Source: Lineus longissimus (taxonomy: Eukaryota; Nemertea; Pilidiophora; Heteronemertea; Lineidae). Taken from it: 64,000 nucleotides of DNA. This document shows, one piece after another, positions 24,456 through 36,800 of the stretch. The notes below the pieces were generated by a model. That model saw nothing but the letters and a program-made list of their open reading frames with translations, had not been told where the DNA came from and searched no databases. Location of the stretch: positions 20,343,501 through 20,407,500 of the forward strand of contig NC_088310.1 of NCBI RefSeq assembly GCF_910592395.1, in the 5' to 3' direction. Position 1 is the stretch's first letter. Every line of letters starts with the position of its first letter. A program made the translations under genes and the position numbers.

Positions 24456-25075
24456 AGCAGAAGCAAATGATGGAGAATGTTGCAGTATGGGATACAATGG
24501 ATGGTCAGCTCTGATCACTCTAAAGGTTAGGCTGTGGCAGGTGGGGAGATTCTGGCTCCCTAACTTTTTGAGTCCGACACTAAGTATATGCAAGAGAGCT
24601 CTATCACTCGGTGGTGTGGCCGGGGGGTCTAGAATGGCAGAAATAGAAAGCACATAACACTAGAAACTTGGTTTTTACACTGAAAATCATCACAAAAAAG
24701 GACACAAGTTTCTTGTGTTGATTATGCAGAGGATAAATTGTTTAATCAATTTGGTGTATATTTCCTGGTCAGTAATTTTTGCCATTTTGGATGTCGGAGC
24801 AGGCGGCCAAAAGCTCTCTGAGAGAAGAGAGCTTGGAGATGATAGTCGAGGAGAAGTTTGACTCATGAGTCCGTCAAATCAGAAAGTTGTAGCAAGATGT
24901 AAATGTGATATGGTTTTGTTCTGGTTATGTTCACATAATCAAAAAGAGTTTTGCTGATGGAATTCTGATATTTACTTCATTTTCATAATGTATCAAGTAA
25001 CTAACTTATTTTTTGTCTGTTTGGATTCGAATTTGAATATATTTTTCTGTTGTTATGGTTCATAGTCGGTTATAG

Positions 25076-25171
25076 AATAAAAAAGAAAAAAAATGTGGCC
25101 ATGTTAAGTTCTAGTCATCAAAGTCAGATTCATTGATTGAAATTAGTTGAACAATTTTTTATTTAATAAAG
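25076..25171 (+). terminator. Polyadenylation signals of the KTYSR gene
   Basis: Two AATAAA hexamers (25076–25081 and 25166–25171) lie in AT-rich sequence 620–720 bases after the stop codon at 24455. This is consistent with a 3'UTR ending near 25100–25190. Confidence 0.55.
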
Positions 25172-26102
25172 TATTTATTTATTTATCAAAATATGGTTGT
25201 TGCCGTTTGTGTCAATGTTTGAAATCTCTTGTTTCTTAGGTATGTCGATTGGATGTGGATGGTGGACTAATTAGCTTTGACTTGGTTGGTATGTACCTGA
25301 TATGATTTCTAAGCATGCTTGTAGCACCATACTCTTGCAAAGTCTGTCATGACATGACTAAACTTTGTGTGAAAACAATGAGAGATGGCAATTGAACACG
25401 TTGAGGTTCCCAATTGAGGAACATTTTCAATATCTGTACTTGTTCAACTGTCTATCGGAGCCTACATGTAATCACCATCACTGAATTGTGACTTCGTCTT
25501 CTGTGATAATCGATTGAAGAAGCTCATGAATTCTCTCATTGAACAGGCAGCTTTGTTCCGACATAATTCTGAATTTGATATTGTCCATTGTCCTAAGGAC
25601 AGCATGATAGAATGTGACTTCTAAACTGGATTGCAATACTAGAAGAGACTTGTCTGATCATGCTTACTGGTCAATGGACGGATGAAGAAAATAGTATTTT
25701 TAGATATCATCGTCTCAACACAGCTTGATAGGATGTGACCTCTTGACAGCACTGCAGAGGTTGTTGTCCGTGCTTTAAGACAAAGTGATCATGTTGACCA
25801 GTTTACAGAAGTGTAGCCGTTCACCAAAGAATCTTGGACAATGCAACTCCATTTATATTTGATCCTTTAAACAGTCAACCTGATAGTCAAGAAAAAAACA
25901 AGGCTCGATTACATAAAATACATTTAATGCTTTAAAGTTGTCCTAATAAAAGCTTGGCCCATTACAAAAAGGCACGTTTCACTCGTTACATGTGACTGAG
26001 TGGCTTCTATTTCAGCTTTGTCTTCCAGTAGTTCTGTACCTGAAGTGTATTTGTCAATAAGCAGATTGTAGAAATTTACAGTTCAGTTCAAACCATTCCA
26101 GG

Positions 26103-28840
26103 TTATTTTTTGCCTTTCGAGTTCTTGCCTTTAGCAGGCTTAGCAAACAAGGCTGGATCAATCTGCTCCTTCGTAAGTCCTTTGACTGAGAACAATCGCT
26201 TCGTTCGTTCTTCCAATGTTCCACCACACTTGAGGCCCCTTTCTGCCAGAGCCAACTTTAAATGATCCAGTCCAAGAGCTTCAAGTTCTGTACACGAGTT
26301 AAAGTCCTCCAAGTCAATTGACTTTTCTTCCTGAAAGAATGAAATACAGTTTCAATGCAAAAACTTAAACAACTATTGGCACACACAACTATGACCCCTG
26401 AATGTAAACAAGTAGAAGTAGACATTACTTGTGCATTCACGGTTACTGGATTGGATAATTGTTTCACAGTGATGTAGACCCAAATGTTGAGGTTACGTAC
26501 ATGCAACCACAGCAGGTTGCACATCTTCAGGAAGGAATCTTTTGGGATTTTGTTCAATCTAATATCACCAAAATATGTCTTTTTGTTGCACTTGCACTCC
26601 CAATCGAAAATGCAAACCGAGATTTTGCAAGTATTCAATTGCTCACCATGTTGTCTTCGCTTACTTGTCCGTGGTTGTCTTTCACTGGTCCCTGGTCAGC
26701 TTTTGGAGGGTGAAATGCCTCGCGTAAACTGTTCTTGGGATCTTCCTCAACGCCTGATTTTATCTCTGTCTCTGCTTTTGGCTTGTCTCTACTCCCAGAC
26801 GAAATGTCACTTTTTGATTCTGATTCATCATAAACTGGACAAGGGGAATCATTACCAATCGACGGATGTCCTGAGCTCGTACCACAAGTGGACTTGACAC
26901 TGCAATTGGATGAATCATCTTCTGAATCGCTCTCTAAGTCACTGATGTTGTCGATGTCCATTCCAAGCCTGAAATGATGCAGAAGGAAGGTGTAATAAAA
27001 CTGCTTGATCAAAATGTAATTCAGCTTCACAAGAAAATACATTTAATCAAAAGTCTGTCAATTAGAAGATTTGTGATGAGGCTGATGGCTTTGTAATGAG
27101 CGTAATGTAATGAAGACACCAGTATTTTCAGTCACAACCACTACTTGTCAATTATGTCAGGTACGAGCTTGCACAAGTTCCCTCCCTCATTGTCCCAAAA
27201 CTATGAACTTACCATTCAGCAGCCTTTTTCTTATCAACTGGGGAGTCATCAGGTAACTTTCTCTTTCTGTTTTCTTCTGATGTGAGAGTAGCTGTGGCTG
27301 ATGCGTTCCCATTGCTGCTGCCTGCTTTATTTAATCCTGAAAATACCACAGTCTTTTATACATCATGCAAATCACTTTCTTGTTCAAACCCAAAGCTATA
27401 TTGAATTAAAATATCTTTTGCCAAATAACAATACAATATATATTTGTGTTGTTTCTTAACATTTGAGTTTTGACTCTTAACTTTATATTACGATTTGAGT
27501 GCCTGGCAATGGAGTACATATGTAGCATGTAGCCCTAGCACAAACCTTGCATCAATGCATCCTCTAGATTTTCAGAAACAGCAGATTTTTGTTGGTCATA
27601 TTTTGGATCATGGAACTTGTGTGTTGGGGTCTGCTTCCTCCTTTCTAGCCTCTCCTGGCGACAACGTTCTTTTTCCTCTGCACGCTCACCTTGCTTTCCC
27701 ATCCAGTCCTTCAATCTGAAAGTATAATTGTGTGTACCGTCATTGACAAAAGTGTAATATTGATCCGAGTGATGGACCTTTACAATTTGGAAGCTGTTCT
27801 GGTTATTGTGTTACTCTGTCGTTAGTGTCTTTTTCCACCATGCTTATTGTAATATTCCTCAAACCCACCTGGTGGGCTGTGAGCTTACTGCTTATTGCTT
27901 CGATAATAGGCTCAGATGAGCCCAGTGTGACTCTTGTTCTTATGGAAAGACATAGCATGATGTGTTGCACAGAGAGCGATTTCAGGATTCCATGTTTGAT
28001 TATAATTTCCATTCGCCCCGAATTGGTCTTATGAGGACAATGTCACAACTAGAAGGTCGGGATAAACATCCCACTACTCCAAGGTGAATCTTGAACAAAC
28101 TGGGATGCTATGCAAAGAATACTTGTATCCGTGAACCAATTTGCTGGGAATTCAATTGGGTTCTGGCTGCATTGATTAGTTGTAACCCAGATTATCTAAT
28201 TTCCCAGTATATACATGTACTTACTTTTTCTCGTTATTTACATCTCTCATCCTCCTACCACTGAGATCACGACAAGCTTCTCTGCTGGTTGTTTTTTCAA
28301 TCTGAGCACCAATGGCACGAAGCATAGAACCAAATCCACCTTTCCCTCCAAGCATTCTTGGGACAATGTGATAAATAGGGCCATGTAAGATGTCGCTGTC
28401 ATCGCCAACAAGATGTCCATTACAGGTGATAAACACATCATCTTGTTTGATCCCCTGGAAAAGAAAGGTGGGGTACAAGTTAGACAAAGAGACCTTGCTC
28501 AAGTTGCTGTGTGTGGAGTTCGAACCTGCGACCTCTGTCAGTCTGTCTGGACCACTAGCAAGGAATTCCAGCTGGTACTAGTCCTAGTAGCGGTCCCTCT
28601 TTGCCTTCGGCAGTATACACACTTGTTAGATGCATACAGAGACTGCCTGCACTGGCTAGCCCCCCCCCCCCCATTTCTAAAATTAGTATTAGACTATTTG
28701 TTCCTATTTTCGGACATCTCCAAATTTCAACTTACTTCGCATTTGCATACAAAAGATTTAATCGATACTGCATCAAGACTAACTTGGTCTTCGATATAAA
28801 TAGTTCTAAGGCGACCATTAAATGATACCAATAACTCCAT
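26103..28840 (-). CDS. SDE2: Replication stress response regulator SDE2
   Basis: Six minus-strand exons, 28840–28736, 28454–28225, 27715–27546, 27336–27213, 26968–26665 and 26330–26103, give 1161 nt and 386 aa with matching phases. Residues 1–72 form a ubiquitin-like domain ending at the double Gly of [20 protein letters not shown], the family's processing site. The conserved SDE2-N block follows ([15 protein letters not shown]). After a charged, Ser/Asp-rich linker comes the C-terminal SAP-like domain ([20 protein letters not shown], then [20 protein letters not shown]) and a Lys/Gly tail. SDE2 acts in PCNA-linked replication-stress control and in splicing, after cleavage behind GG. Human is about 451 aa from memory; the linker is shorter here. 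A second in-frame donor at 26646 would add six residues. It is convergent with the KTYSR gene. Confidence 0.96.
28505..28575 (-). repeat. tRNA-derived SINE-like relic in SDE2 intron 1
   Basis: Read on the minus strand, it has an A-box-like TTGCTAGTGGTCCAGAC, then AGAGGTCGCAGGTTCGAACT (a good B-box, GGTTCGAACT) at normal tRNA spacing. There is no complete acceptor stem, so this is a tRNA-derived SINE or tRNA pseudogene. The downstream SINE body is not delimited. Confidence 0.5.
28664..28673. repeat. Poly(C) tract
   Basis: A run of about ten or more C's in SDE2 intron 1, beside the tRNA-like relic. Simple repeat. Confidence 0.6.
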
Positions 28841-28899
28841 CGTTTTTATTTTGAAAGAAAAAACGACTGTGAAACGTCGAAATCCGAAAGCAGGAAAAT

Positions 28900-28920
28900 G
28901 TTGTTGTTGTTGTTGTTGTC
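28900..28920. repeat. (TTG)n microsatellite
   Basis: About six consecutive TTG/TGT triplets lie just upstream of the SDE2 start codon on the antisense side, ending in GTCG. Confidence 0.8.
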
Positions 28921-29223
28921 GTTTGGTGTTGAAGAATTTTGTAGTGACCGCTACATCAGCCGCCGCCAGCAGTTGTCTTCGGGGTTCAAATCGTCATGGT
29001 TGTGACTCCTGAGAATGTTCCCTCTACCCCATGGGTATCTAAATATAGTTATCAATGGGCCTCCTCATCGGATATGAAGGAGTTGGGCATCAAAGTATTA
29101 GGCGAATTATGATGTAATGTAGGAGAAAACCGCAGATCTGGCAGGAGGAAACCTACGCTGTTGTAGATTGAGATTATCCTCTCTAGCTATCCCCGTAGCA
29201 CTATCACATGATGAGTTATCCTA

Positions 29224-29290
29224 TCTGGGAGTCGAACGGCCCACGCCCGTGGAGGTGACCGGCGCTGTCTAACCACTCTGACTGCATGGG
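29224..29290 (-). repeat. tRNA-like (Ser/Leu type) relic
   Basis: On the minus strand ATGCAGTCAGAGTGGTTAGA resembles a tRNA A-box/D-arm, and CGTGGGCCGTTCGACTCCCA resembles the T-arm with a damaged B-box. The spacing would suit a long-variable-arm tRNA. It is too degenerate for a functional tRNA; probably a SINE head. Confidence 0.45.
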
Positions 29291-30899
29291 TAGGTGCCTT
29301 TGCATGAGAATGAGGAGCACATTCGTCGCAGTCGTGTAATGCATCGACAATTGTCTGGTTCGACCCCAATTAGTTCTATGATTGTCGGCGGTGAGGCAGC
29401 ACTTGGGACGTTTGGCTGACGTTGTTCGAACAGTCATTTTCAAAGTTCATACTGACAAATTACTGAAACAAATTCCGCGCAGAGAATTTTGTTGGGCGGC
29501 AACCGGCAGTGTCAGAACACTCGGTGTCTGTCTGTTTTCTTGTTGTATTTGAACCAAAAGCAAACTTCCCATTCGTGGAGAACTCTGGAAACATACCATA
29601 ATCATGGAGGTAGTCTATGCATAATATTTCTATAGAATTCTTGGGTGTATTCATGCCTATACCATGAGGTTCCTCTTGGTCGCTATTCAGACATGTCAGC
29701 ATCCTGACATAACAAGCTTGCTAATAATGACATCGAAATATCCCCATAGCCCAAATATTTCCTCCCTTCGAAGGTAGCGACCATGGTTTTGATATCGCTT
29801 CTCCATGACGTCCCCTAACCCGAGGCTCCTCATTAGACAACAACACCTTGTCATAGTGAATCGACGATGGGAACCACCTCTCTCATTAACCGCGGTGGAA
29901 ATTTGGAGAAAATTGTCCAAGTGAATGCTTGTTTGTAAACATAGCTCGGAGGGATGGGTTCCACCTGAGTTGGTGGGGAGAATACCATCACAGACACCGC
30001 CGGCCTGCGTGAGGGGACACCTTATGTAACCAGACAAATTATCTCCAAACAACCGTATCATTCCATCATTATTTCCCCTCTCCAGGAACAGGAATTTCAA
30101 CAAAACCTTTCAATACCCCAGTCTCAATTACTCCCACCTTTGAAGTGAGTGTTTGTCCACGGTTTACACTCGAGGTATAAATGTCGACGGGTAGATGAAG
30201 CGATACCTGATCGGAGTCAGCGGGAATCGGCCCTCGCCTCGAGACCCGACCAAGGAGACGAGCTGCCCGTAGCATACTCTGTTCTTTGGAATTTCCAAGG
30301 AGATTTTATCGTTGAGTGAAATATTTGGGCAACAATGAATACTCTTGGCTGTCAGCCCCAAGGAGGTCTTTGCTCACGATGGATCTAAAACAGTATATAA
30401 TAGTCGTCGAAAAAGGCGACAAGATCTTCAAAAATGTTCTTCGCAAAACTCGGATGACATCCGATCACTGCATTTCGCTGAGCTACATTGACGATCACGT
30501 CATTCGTTGAAGCCACTGGTGTACATATACAAAAATGAATGTCGAATTCCCGTCGCTAGTGAAGGGTCGTCCCGGTCGTTTACCTCCTCCCACCACCACC
30601 GAACATAATTACCGTTTCTATGCGAGATGCTGCCACTATGAGGCAGCCAGTCAGAATCGCCAGTCACTTGGTCACTGACCGCTTCTATAACTGTCACCAC
30701 CTCTTCCACCATAAAGCATCAGTCGCCTCTGATTGGTGCGTCGAGAATCTATTTGGACCAGTCTGTTTCAGTTATATCATTCTTAAAACTACATCATTTA
30801 GGCAACAAATCTACCAAGCTTTCCGGCAAACCCATTTGTGAGACATTTCGAAAATGAGTATAACCGCGAAAGAAGCCCAAGGCCATAACATATCATTTT

Positions 30900-33800
30900 G
30901 GGGTTTAACTTGTTCTCCCCTTGAATGGCGCGCGTTTATCGTGAGAAACATGTTTTTGGAGGCAGAATTGGTGTTTGCTCATCGATCCTTCTCGCTCGAC
31001 TGGGCGGAAGGGCGGTAGCCGGTGATAAAAAGTCGCATAGGCGCATAAGATGGGCTATTATGCAAACTTGAATTATTCGATTAGTGCTCCATAAAAGTTT
31101 GAAAACCCTTACACGAAGTTTCGATGGGCGTATTGAAATTTAGAAGCATATTGCACTTTCGGTTATGAATGGACGTGGCTTTCTCTCATGGGAAGTTTCT
31201 TGAACCAAAGCTTGCAGAATTGACACGAAGTGCTGAGTTCTCATCCTTCTTTTCGGATACAAGGTCACCTGTAAAAGTCGAAGAATTATTTGTAAACAGT
31301 GCTAAGACTAAGAAGTAAAATAGAAACAGCAAAGGTCACCCGTCAATACTATCTGTGTCGAATAAAATGACAGATATCTCATCCCATTTATGACTAAGAT
31401 GCCTCAAAAGTTGGGCATTCATACTAAATTGTACTGAAAATCTAAAGCTTCTTTTAAGCTTTAGTGCTATCTTTAATGGATGTGCGCGCTGCATGCACTG
31501 AGCATCTCTAACGGCAAATGACTAAGAACTTGGTTTTACCTCTCTCTGGCACCAAAGGTAAATGGATGGTGGCATGTTGTCCCTGGTTAGAGACGTTCTT
31601 TTGTTCTCTAAAGAAGATAGTAAATTATTTTAAAATTGCACGGAATGACACCGGTCCTTTAATTCGTCATATGTCACCATCGACGCCAACAAATCGTGAA
31701 AAAAATGACCAGTTCGAAGTATCAAGTAAGTAATTGTCTAAATTAGTATTGGAGCACAATTATTTGTGATAGATTCTGACTAACATTAAGTTATAATAAA
31801 GGTTCATAAAACCTATGACCTATGTTGAACGAAATTTTCTAAAAATGTTTGGGAGAATTTCCACCGCGTTTTTTGCATGTTGGGAAAATATGGCGTCAAC
31901 ATTTTGATTCATGTCTTGCAACAGGTCCAAAAGTCCACCACAAAAGACATTGCAATATCGCAGTGTGCGGACGAGGGTTATTGTCTCGAGATTGGTTTGT
32001 CCACAGGACTGCGATATTTTGCCCAGACAACTCCCCTTACCTGCGCGTACTTGATCACAATGAAGTACATTGTATAGCGATATATCTAAAAGATCCTTCA
32101 AAATGCGTAACAAAGTGGCTCTCGATGGAAATCATGGACTCTCATGCATGAAAACAACATATTTGTGGGGTTTCATGCACCGAAACCGTTGCTGGTTATC
32201 ATTGACCGGTAGCTTTTACTTTCAAAGGGTACACGGTACGGTATTATTTAGATTGCGGTATTCGTAGCTTTGGGATGTGATGGGGCGTTTTGCTCTTTGG
32301 CATGCTTTCAGCTTTCATGTATGACACCTTCCCTTTAATCGGTGAAATGACAAATACATCACCCACTTAATAAACGAAGGCTTATGAGGTATTAATTGCA
32401 AATGAAAAACGCCAGACTGTATTTCATTTTTAATCGACTTATTAAGTTGTGTTATGCTAAATATTGTATTTGATTGGATCGGTCTCACGGTGTAATAGGC
32501 CCAAAGCAATGTGGAGCAAACATTTTGGAGAAGTTGGGACACATTGACCTGGTTGTCAGGTTGAAAACAAAGTAATTATATTTCATAACTAGTTTTGAGT
32601 CGTAAATGTGATTGGGAAGGGTAATTATCACATTTGACAATGATGGGCATTAATCGTAATACTGTAGGCCTAAATCATTATTAAACTGAATAATGCTTAA
32701 CCCATTGGTTTCGAGAGATCACACAGATATCAATATCATATGGATATTTAGACGCCATTTAGTTTAGGGACGATTCTTTTGGCGCCTCCCTGCCGAGTCT
32801 CCTTGGTAACGAAGAAACAGCGCCGAAATTCGATACCCATGGTTCCGAGCTCATGCTCCGAACTTCATCAATATAGCATGCAAGGTTCCATTTCACCACT
32901 TGTCCGTTACACGAGTGGTACGTTGTAGTAACCTGAGAGAACGAAAACAATCGACCAAGTTAATTTTTGATAAATTTGATACAAATTAACGTATAAGATA
33001 TGTATATATGATAAAACTTTGGGTGGAGTACCAACCCGGAATGGTCATCCAACAAAAATGACAATGCTTCGGTATTTGCTTGGAAATTGTCTTGTCCACG
33101 AACTTGGCCAACTTCGATCGAATTCCACATCGAAACATAGATTGTTCCATGGTATAACGGCAATAGTTCTGGAGATTAATAATCCTACAAGTACACATAA
33201 TCACCGCTATTTCAAAAATTAGTTTATGTGGCAGCGTGATTAAAAGTCTGGCGTATTTAAATGTGTTCAGTGCAATTCCATTGTAAAAATCGGCCAGTTC
33301 ACACGGCGGACACCATATATCAACAACTCATTTTCACTTGTAATGTCAAGATGATTAAGTGAAATTGTAAGTGGTTGTCTTTTTCACTTGATTACCATAA
33401 TTAGTGTATAATGTAAGCTTTGCAAGTGTACGGAACATCATGGTAACGAGAAAATGGGCTATATTGTGTTGAAAAGCATGACATGACTGATGGTTTTATG
33501 CACACCTTTCGAGTTCGTTTTTTTTTCTTCAGTATGCAAGTCACACATTCTCTATAAGCTGTCCGGTTACAAATCACTGGGTCCGGCCTCAGTCACCAAA
33601 TGGTCATACTGAGAGGCCCTTCTTTTTGGTCGACCGGCTATACGGAGATGTTTGATAGAACACGCTTTGCCAACTTATCTATTTTGAAGTTAGTTAACCC
33701 TGAGGACGCCACACATGGAACCATCACATTGGAAACGCTTTTCAAATGTGTGAAAACTTTGATAAGTCGTAAATTCTGTACAGAGAATTACTACTTCTCT

Positions 33801-36800
33801 TTGAAATTAGTTAAAAATTATTTTTTCATGATCATTGTAAGGACAGGTACGGAAAGAGTCCATATCCATGACCAACATTACGGGGTAAAAGTAGCGCTTT
33901 ATGGGGAGGTATTTTTTGTGACATTGGTGCTCAGTGCAGCTGTGACCGTAGTGAGTTTTTGTGTAACGCACCCGCGGCCGCCTGGGCTGCACTATGTCGG
34001 TCTCCAATATGGGAGACCATTGATCCAGTGAATACATCACGACAAGAAGCCACAAAAACTAAAGAAGTTGCAAAATTGTGCCGGCGGCTAACTTCGTCCG
34101 AAAAAAGAACCCTTTGTCCGAGAATGTGTGATATTGTTGTATAGTTTAACGTTTTAATATCAACAGGGCTATATTGGCTTGGCTTGATAAGATGGTGGTT
34201 GGCTTGCGGCAGATAACCGTAGGTAAATAGATGGATAATATGATAGGCAGAAATATGATTTTAACACACTATGATACAAAAGGAATGTTTTTATAAATTA
34301 GTCTTAAAGAACTGGCCTATCAGGTCGGAAGCCTGCCTTGGGCCAGGGGAAGTCCGCCTATAATTCTCGCGGGAGTGATTGGACTGCGGGTGTAATTGAG
34401 CCAAAAACTGGGTGCAATTTCAAATGGCAGCGCTTTATCAAAACGAATTATTTGATATCAATTTAATCCTGGTTGGCAACTGCGGGAAACCATTAAGGGT
34501 AATATTGGGGTATAGTATTCATTGGGAAATTGGATAGTAGCATTCATTACTTGAGGCAGGATTTCATATATTCGTTCTATTTCCGATTAGCACCCGTAGC
34601 AATTTTAGACTTAATGAGCAGACTCGAAACTATAGAAAGAAAGTTTTATACCAACTTCCAGTGACAGAACGGAATAGTTAGTTCATATTTTCCAAAACTA
34701 GCTGCGTTCAGGTATCATGTTATGGTTATAGGAAGTTGTATTCTGCTCTCCTGGCAATAGGGGAACGAATCTGTACAACCATATCATTATAGTAAAAGAA
34801 CTAACAGAAAGCGGAGATGAAAAGAATTACACAAAAACGTAGTAGTTTGTACCATTTTGTCCATGCCAAAACTCCAAAGGATTAGGGTTTTGATATTGCA
34901 AAGAAAACACCTGTGTCTTCACTTGTTGACTTGCAATAGCTGAAAGCAAAGGGACCAGCAACTCATACATGTGAAGTAATACGTTGGCTTTAGATTCTTT
35001 TTGCAAAGAATATAATGGCAATCATCTTACAGTCAACAGCAGTGTTCTTTTCTGAGTTTGAGCACCTAAAATCGATCTAAACCCTGGATCTTCGACCTGG
35101 GCTCAAGCATCCTCATCACGCTGAAAGCGTATGTGATTCCAAATGATGAGTTAATCGGTTTATTAAGTAGAAATAAACTATCATTATCGTGTATTGGATG
35201 CGTTATTTCTAGTCATTAATTGACCTAATGGTTATGATTTGATGACCATACGAGATAATTAGACGAAAGTTGGCTCGGTCACGAACGGGTTATTCTCTGG
35301 TTGAAGTGTTTTGACTTTGAACCAGAGTTACAGCGAACTGGACGAACACTATATGGACTCTATTCATGATTGATGGACCAGGTTTACTTAAAGAGTCTCT
35401 AGTCTACTGTGTGATAAGTGACAACTGTGTAATCAAAGCAAGAAGATGGGATATTCAAGCGTATGCAGTTGAAGACTGAATCCAATAATGAATCTTGCCG
35501 ACAATTCTGATGCAGACGATTTTGGTATGACAAACTTTCTTATTTGATGACATGTCGGAAATGACTGCGTCCCATCTTTAAAATAGCGTAATTATCCAGT
35601 CAGATTTGTAGATCTTAACTCCTTCCTTGTATCCTGCGGCTGGCATGTTTCCCCTGGTTTAATTGCGAAGGTGGGCCCGTCCGGTCGTCGGTGAAATAAA
35701 CGTAAACGCTGCGCCCTCACCCGTGTCTTCCTTGGGCACCAATTTTCAACCTCAGTAGAGCACCTCAACAGACTTGTCGTATGAAATTATCACTAAATTA
35801 TCGGCGTGAACAGATTGTATACGCTGGGAACAAAGCTTGTCTCAGGCAAACGAAAGACTAGTAGGGCGAATGGTAATTTTCTTTTCTCAATGCGCCGTGT
35901 CTTGGTAAAGAAAATTAAGAAAACACGCAAATGCTCCATTCAGCGCGACACCAACACGGTTATCTGTTTTGGCATATTGTATACAAATCTCCTCGCAAAG
36001 TTCTGTCACCTGTTGACAAGGAGTATTCGAGTGGTTGAAAACATCCCAGAAAGCATCAAAACGTCAAACAAGAGAATACACTGTAAACGTTGTATTAAGG
36101 AAAAAAGCTGTCATTTCGGGACGACCGCTTCCTTATGCAGACAAGGCGATCTAAACGGGCCAACCTTTAGTTAGTCTTAGCACAATTGTCAAGGCATCCC
36201 ATCGCCCCAAGGGACCTTTCTTTGACCCCACCCTCCCCTGAAATTACCAAAGCCAAGTCTCTGCTAATCAGCCAGATGGTATGTTTTGCCTTCAGTCGTC
36301 ACAGGAAGTGCACTCACTGAGTGAATTTAAATCAAAGCTTGTTCGTCAAAACGTGCAGTCACTCGGTAAGGGATAGTGCCACCCATTGTATCGGTGTACG
36401 TCAGCTGCGGAGCTGGCGTCCGGATCCGTATCCGTCTAAATCACGTTCTTCTTTTCCAGCAGACGCAAGGGAAGGGTTGACCACGGGTAAAAACAATGTT
36501 AAGAAACATTGTCTCCATATCTTGCTTACTCGAGACGACTAAAAGAAAACGTCGTGGCGTCTCGTGGTTAGCTTCTTCAAACTTTGTGTTACAGTCCCGG
36601 AGTCCTTCCCTTCGGTACTCCAACTTTTTTTCATCCACTCACATGCCCGGCAACGAAATTGTCAGCTGCCCCGAAGGCGCTCTAGCTTAAACCTCTACTT
36701 AAACCTCTACCTCAGGCGACGTACACCCACCTTCATATTCAATTACTATTTCAAAGTAAGTCCCCGAAATCAAGCAATATCAGGTATACCATTTTTTCCC

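Larger units (their letters stand above)
28841..30900. other. SDE2 promoter side and start of gene-poor region
   Basis: Just upstream of the SDE2 start there is a (TTG)n tract (28900–28920) and a mid-repetitive-looking segment that includes a tRNA-like relic (29224–29290). Open frames here are short and overlap on both strands (e.g. 29696–30275). None has recognisable motifs or splice support, so I call no gene. Confidence 0.4.

Noticed and set aside
24436-25320. Extending the KTYSR gene to an exon near 25239–25290 (VCRLDVDGGLISFDLV)
   Set aside because: The preceding exon gives a stop (TAG 24453–24455) in the only phase that fits, and two AATAAA signals lie between. The FDLV resemblance to the Sororin C-terminus is too short to trust.
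29460-30275. Series of 65–135-codon frames upstream of SDE2
   Set aside because: Overlapping on both strands, no conserved motif and no compatible splice junctions.
33600-34031. 143-codon open frame
   Set aside because: No family motif, no splice context and an overlapping antisense frame of similar quality. Consistent with chance in 35 kb.
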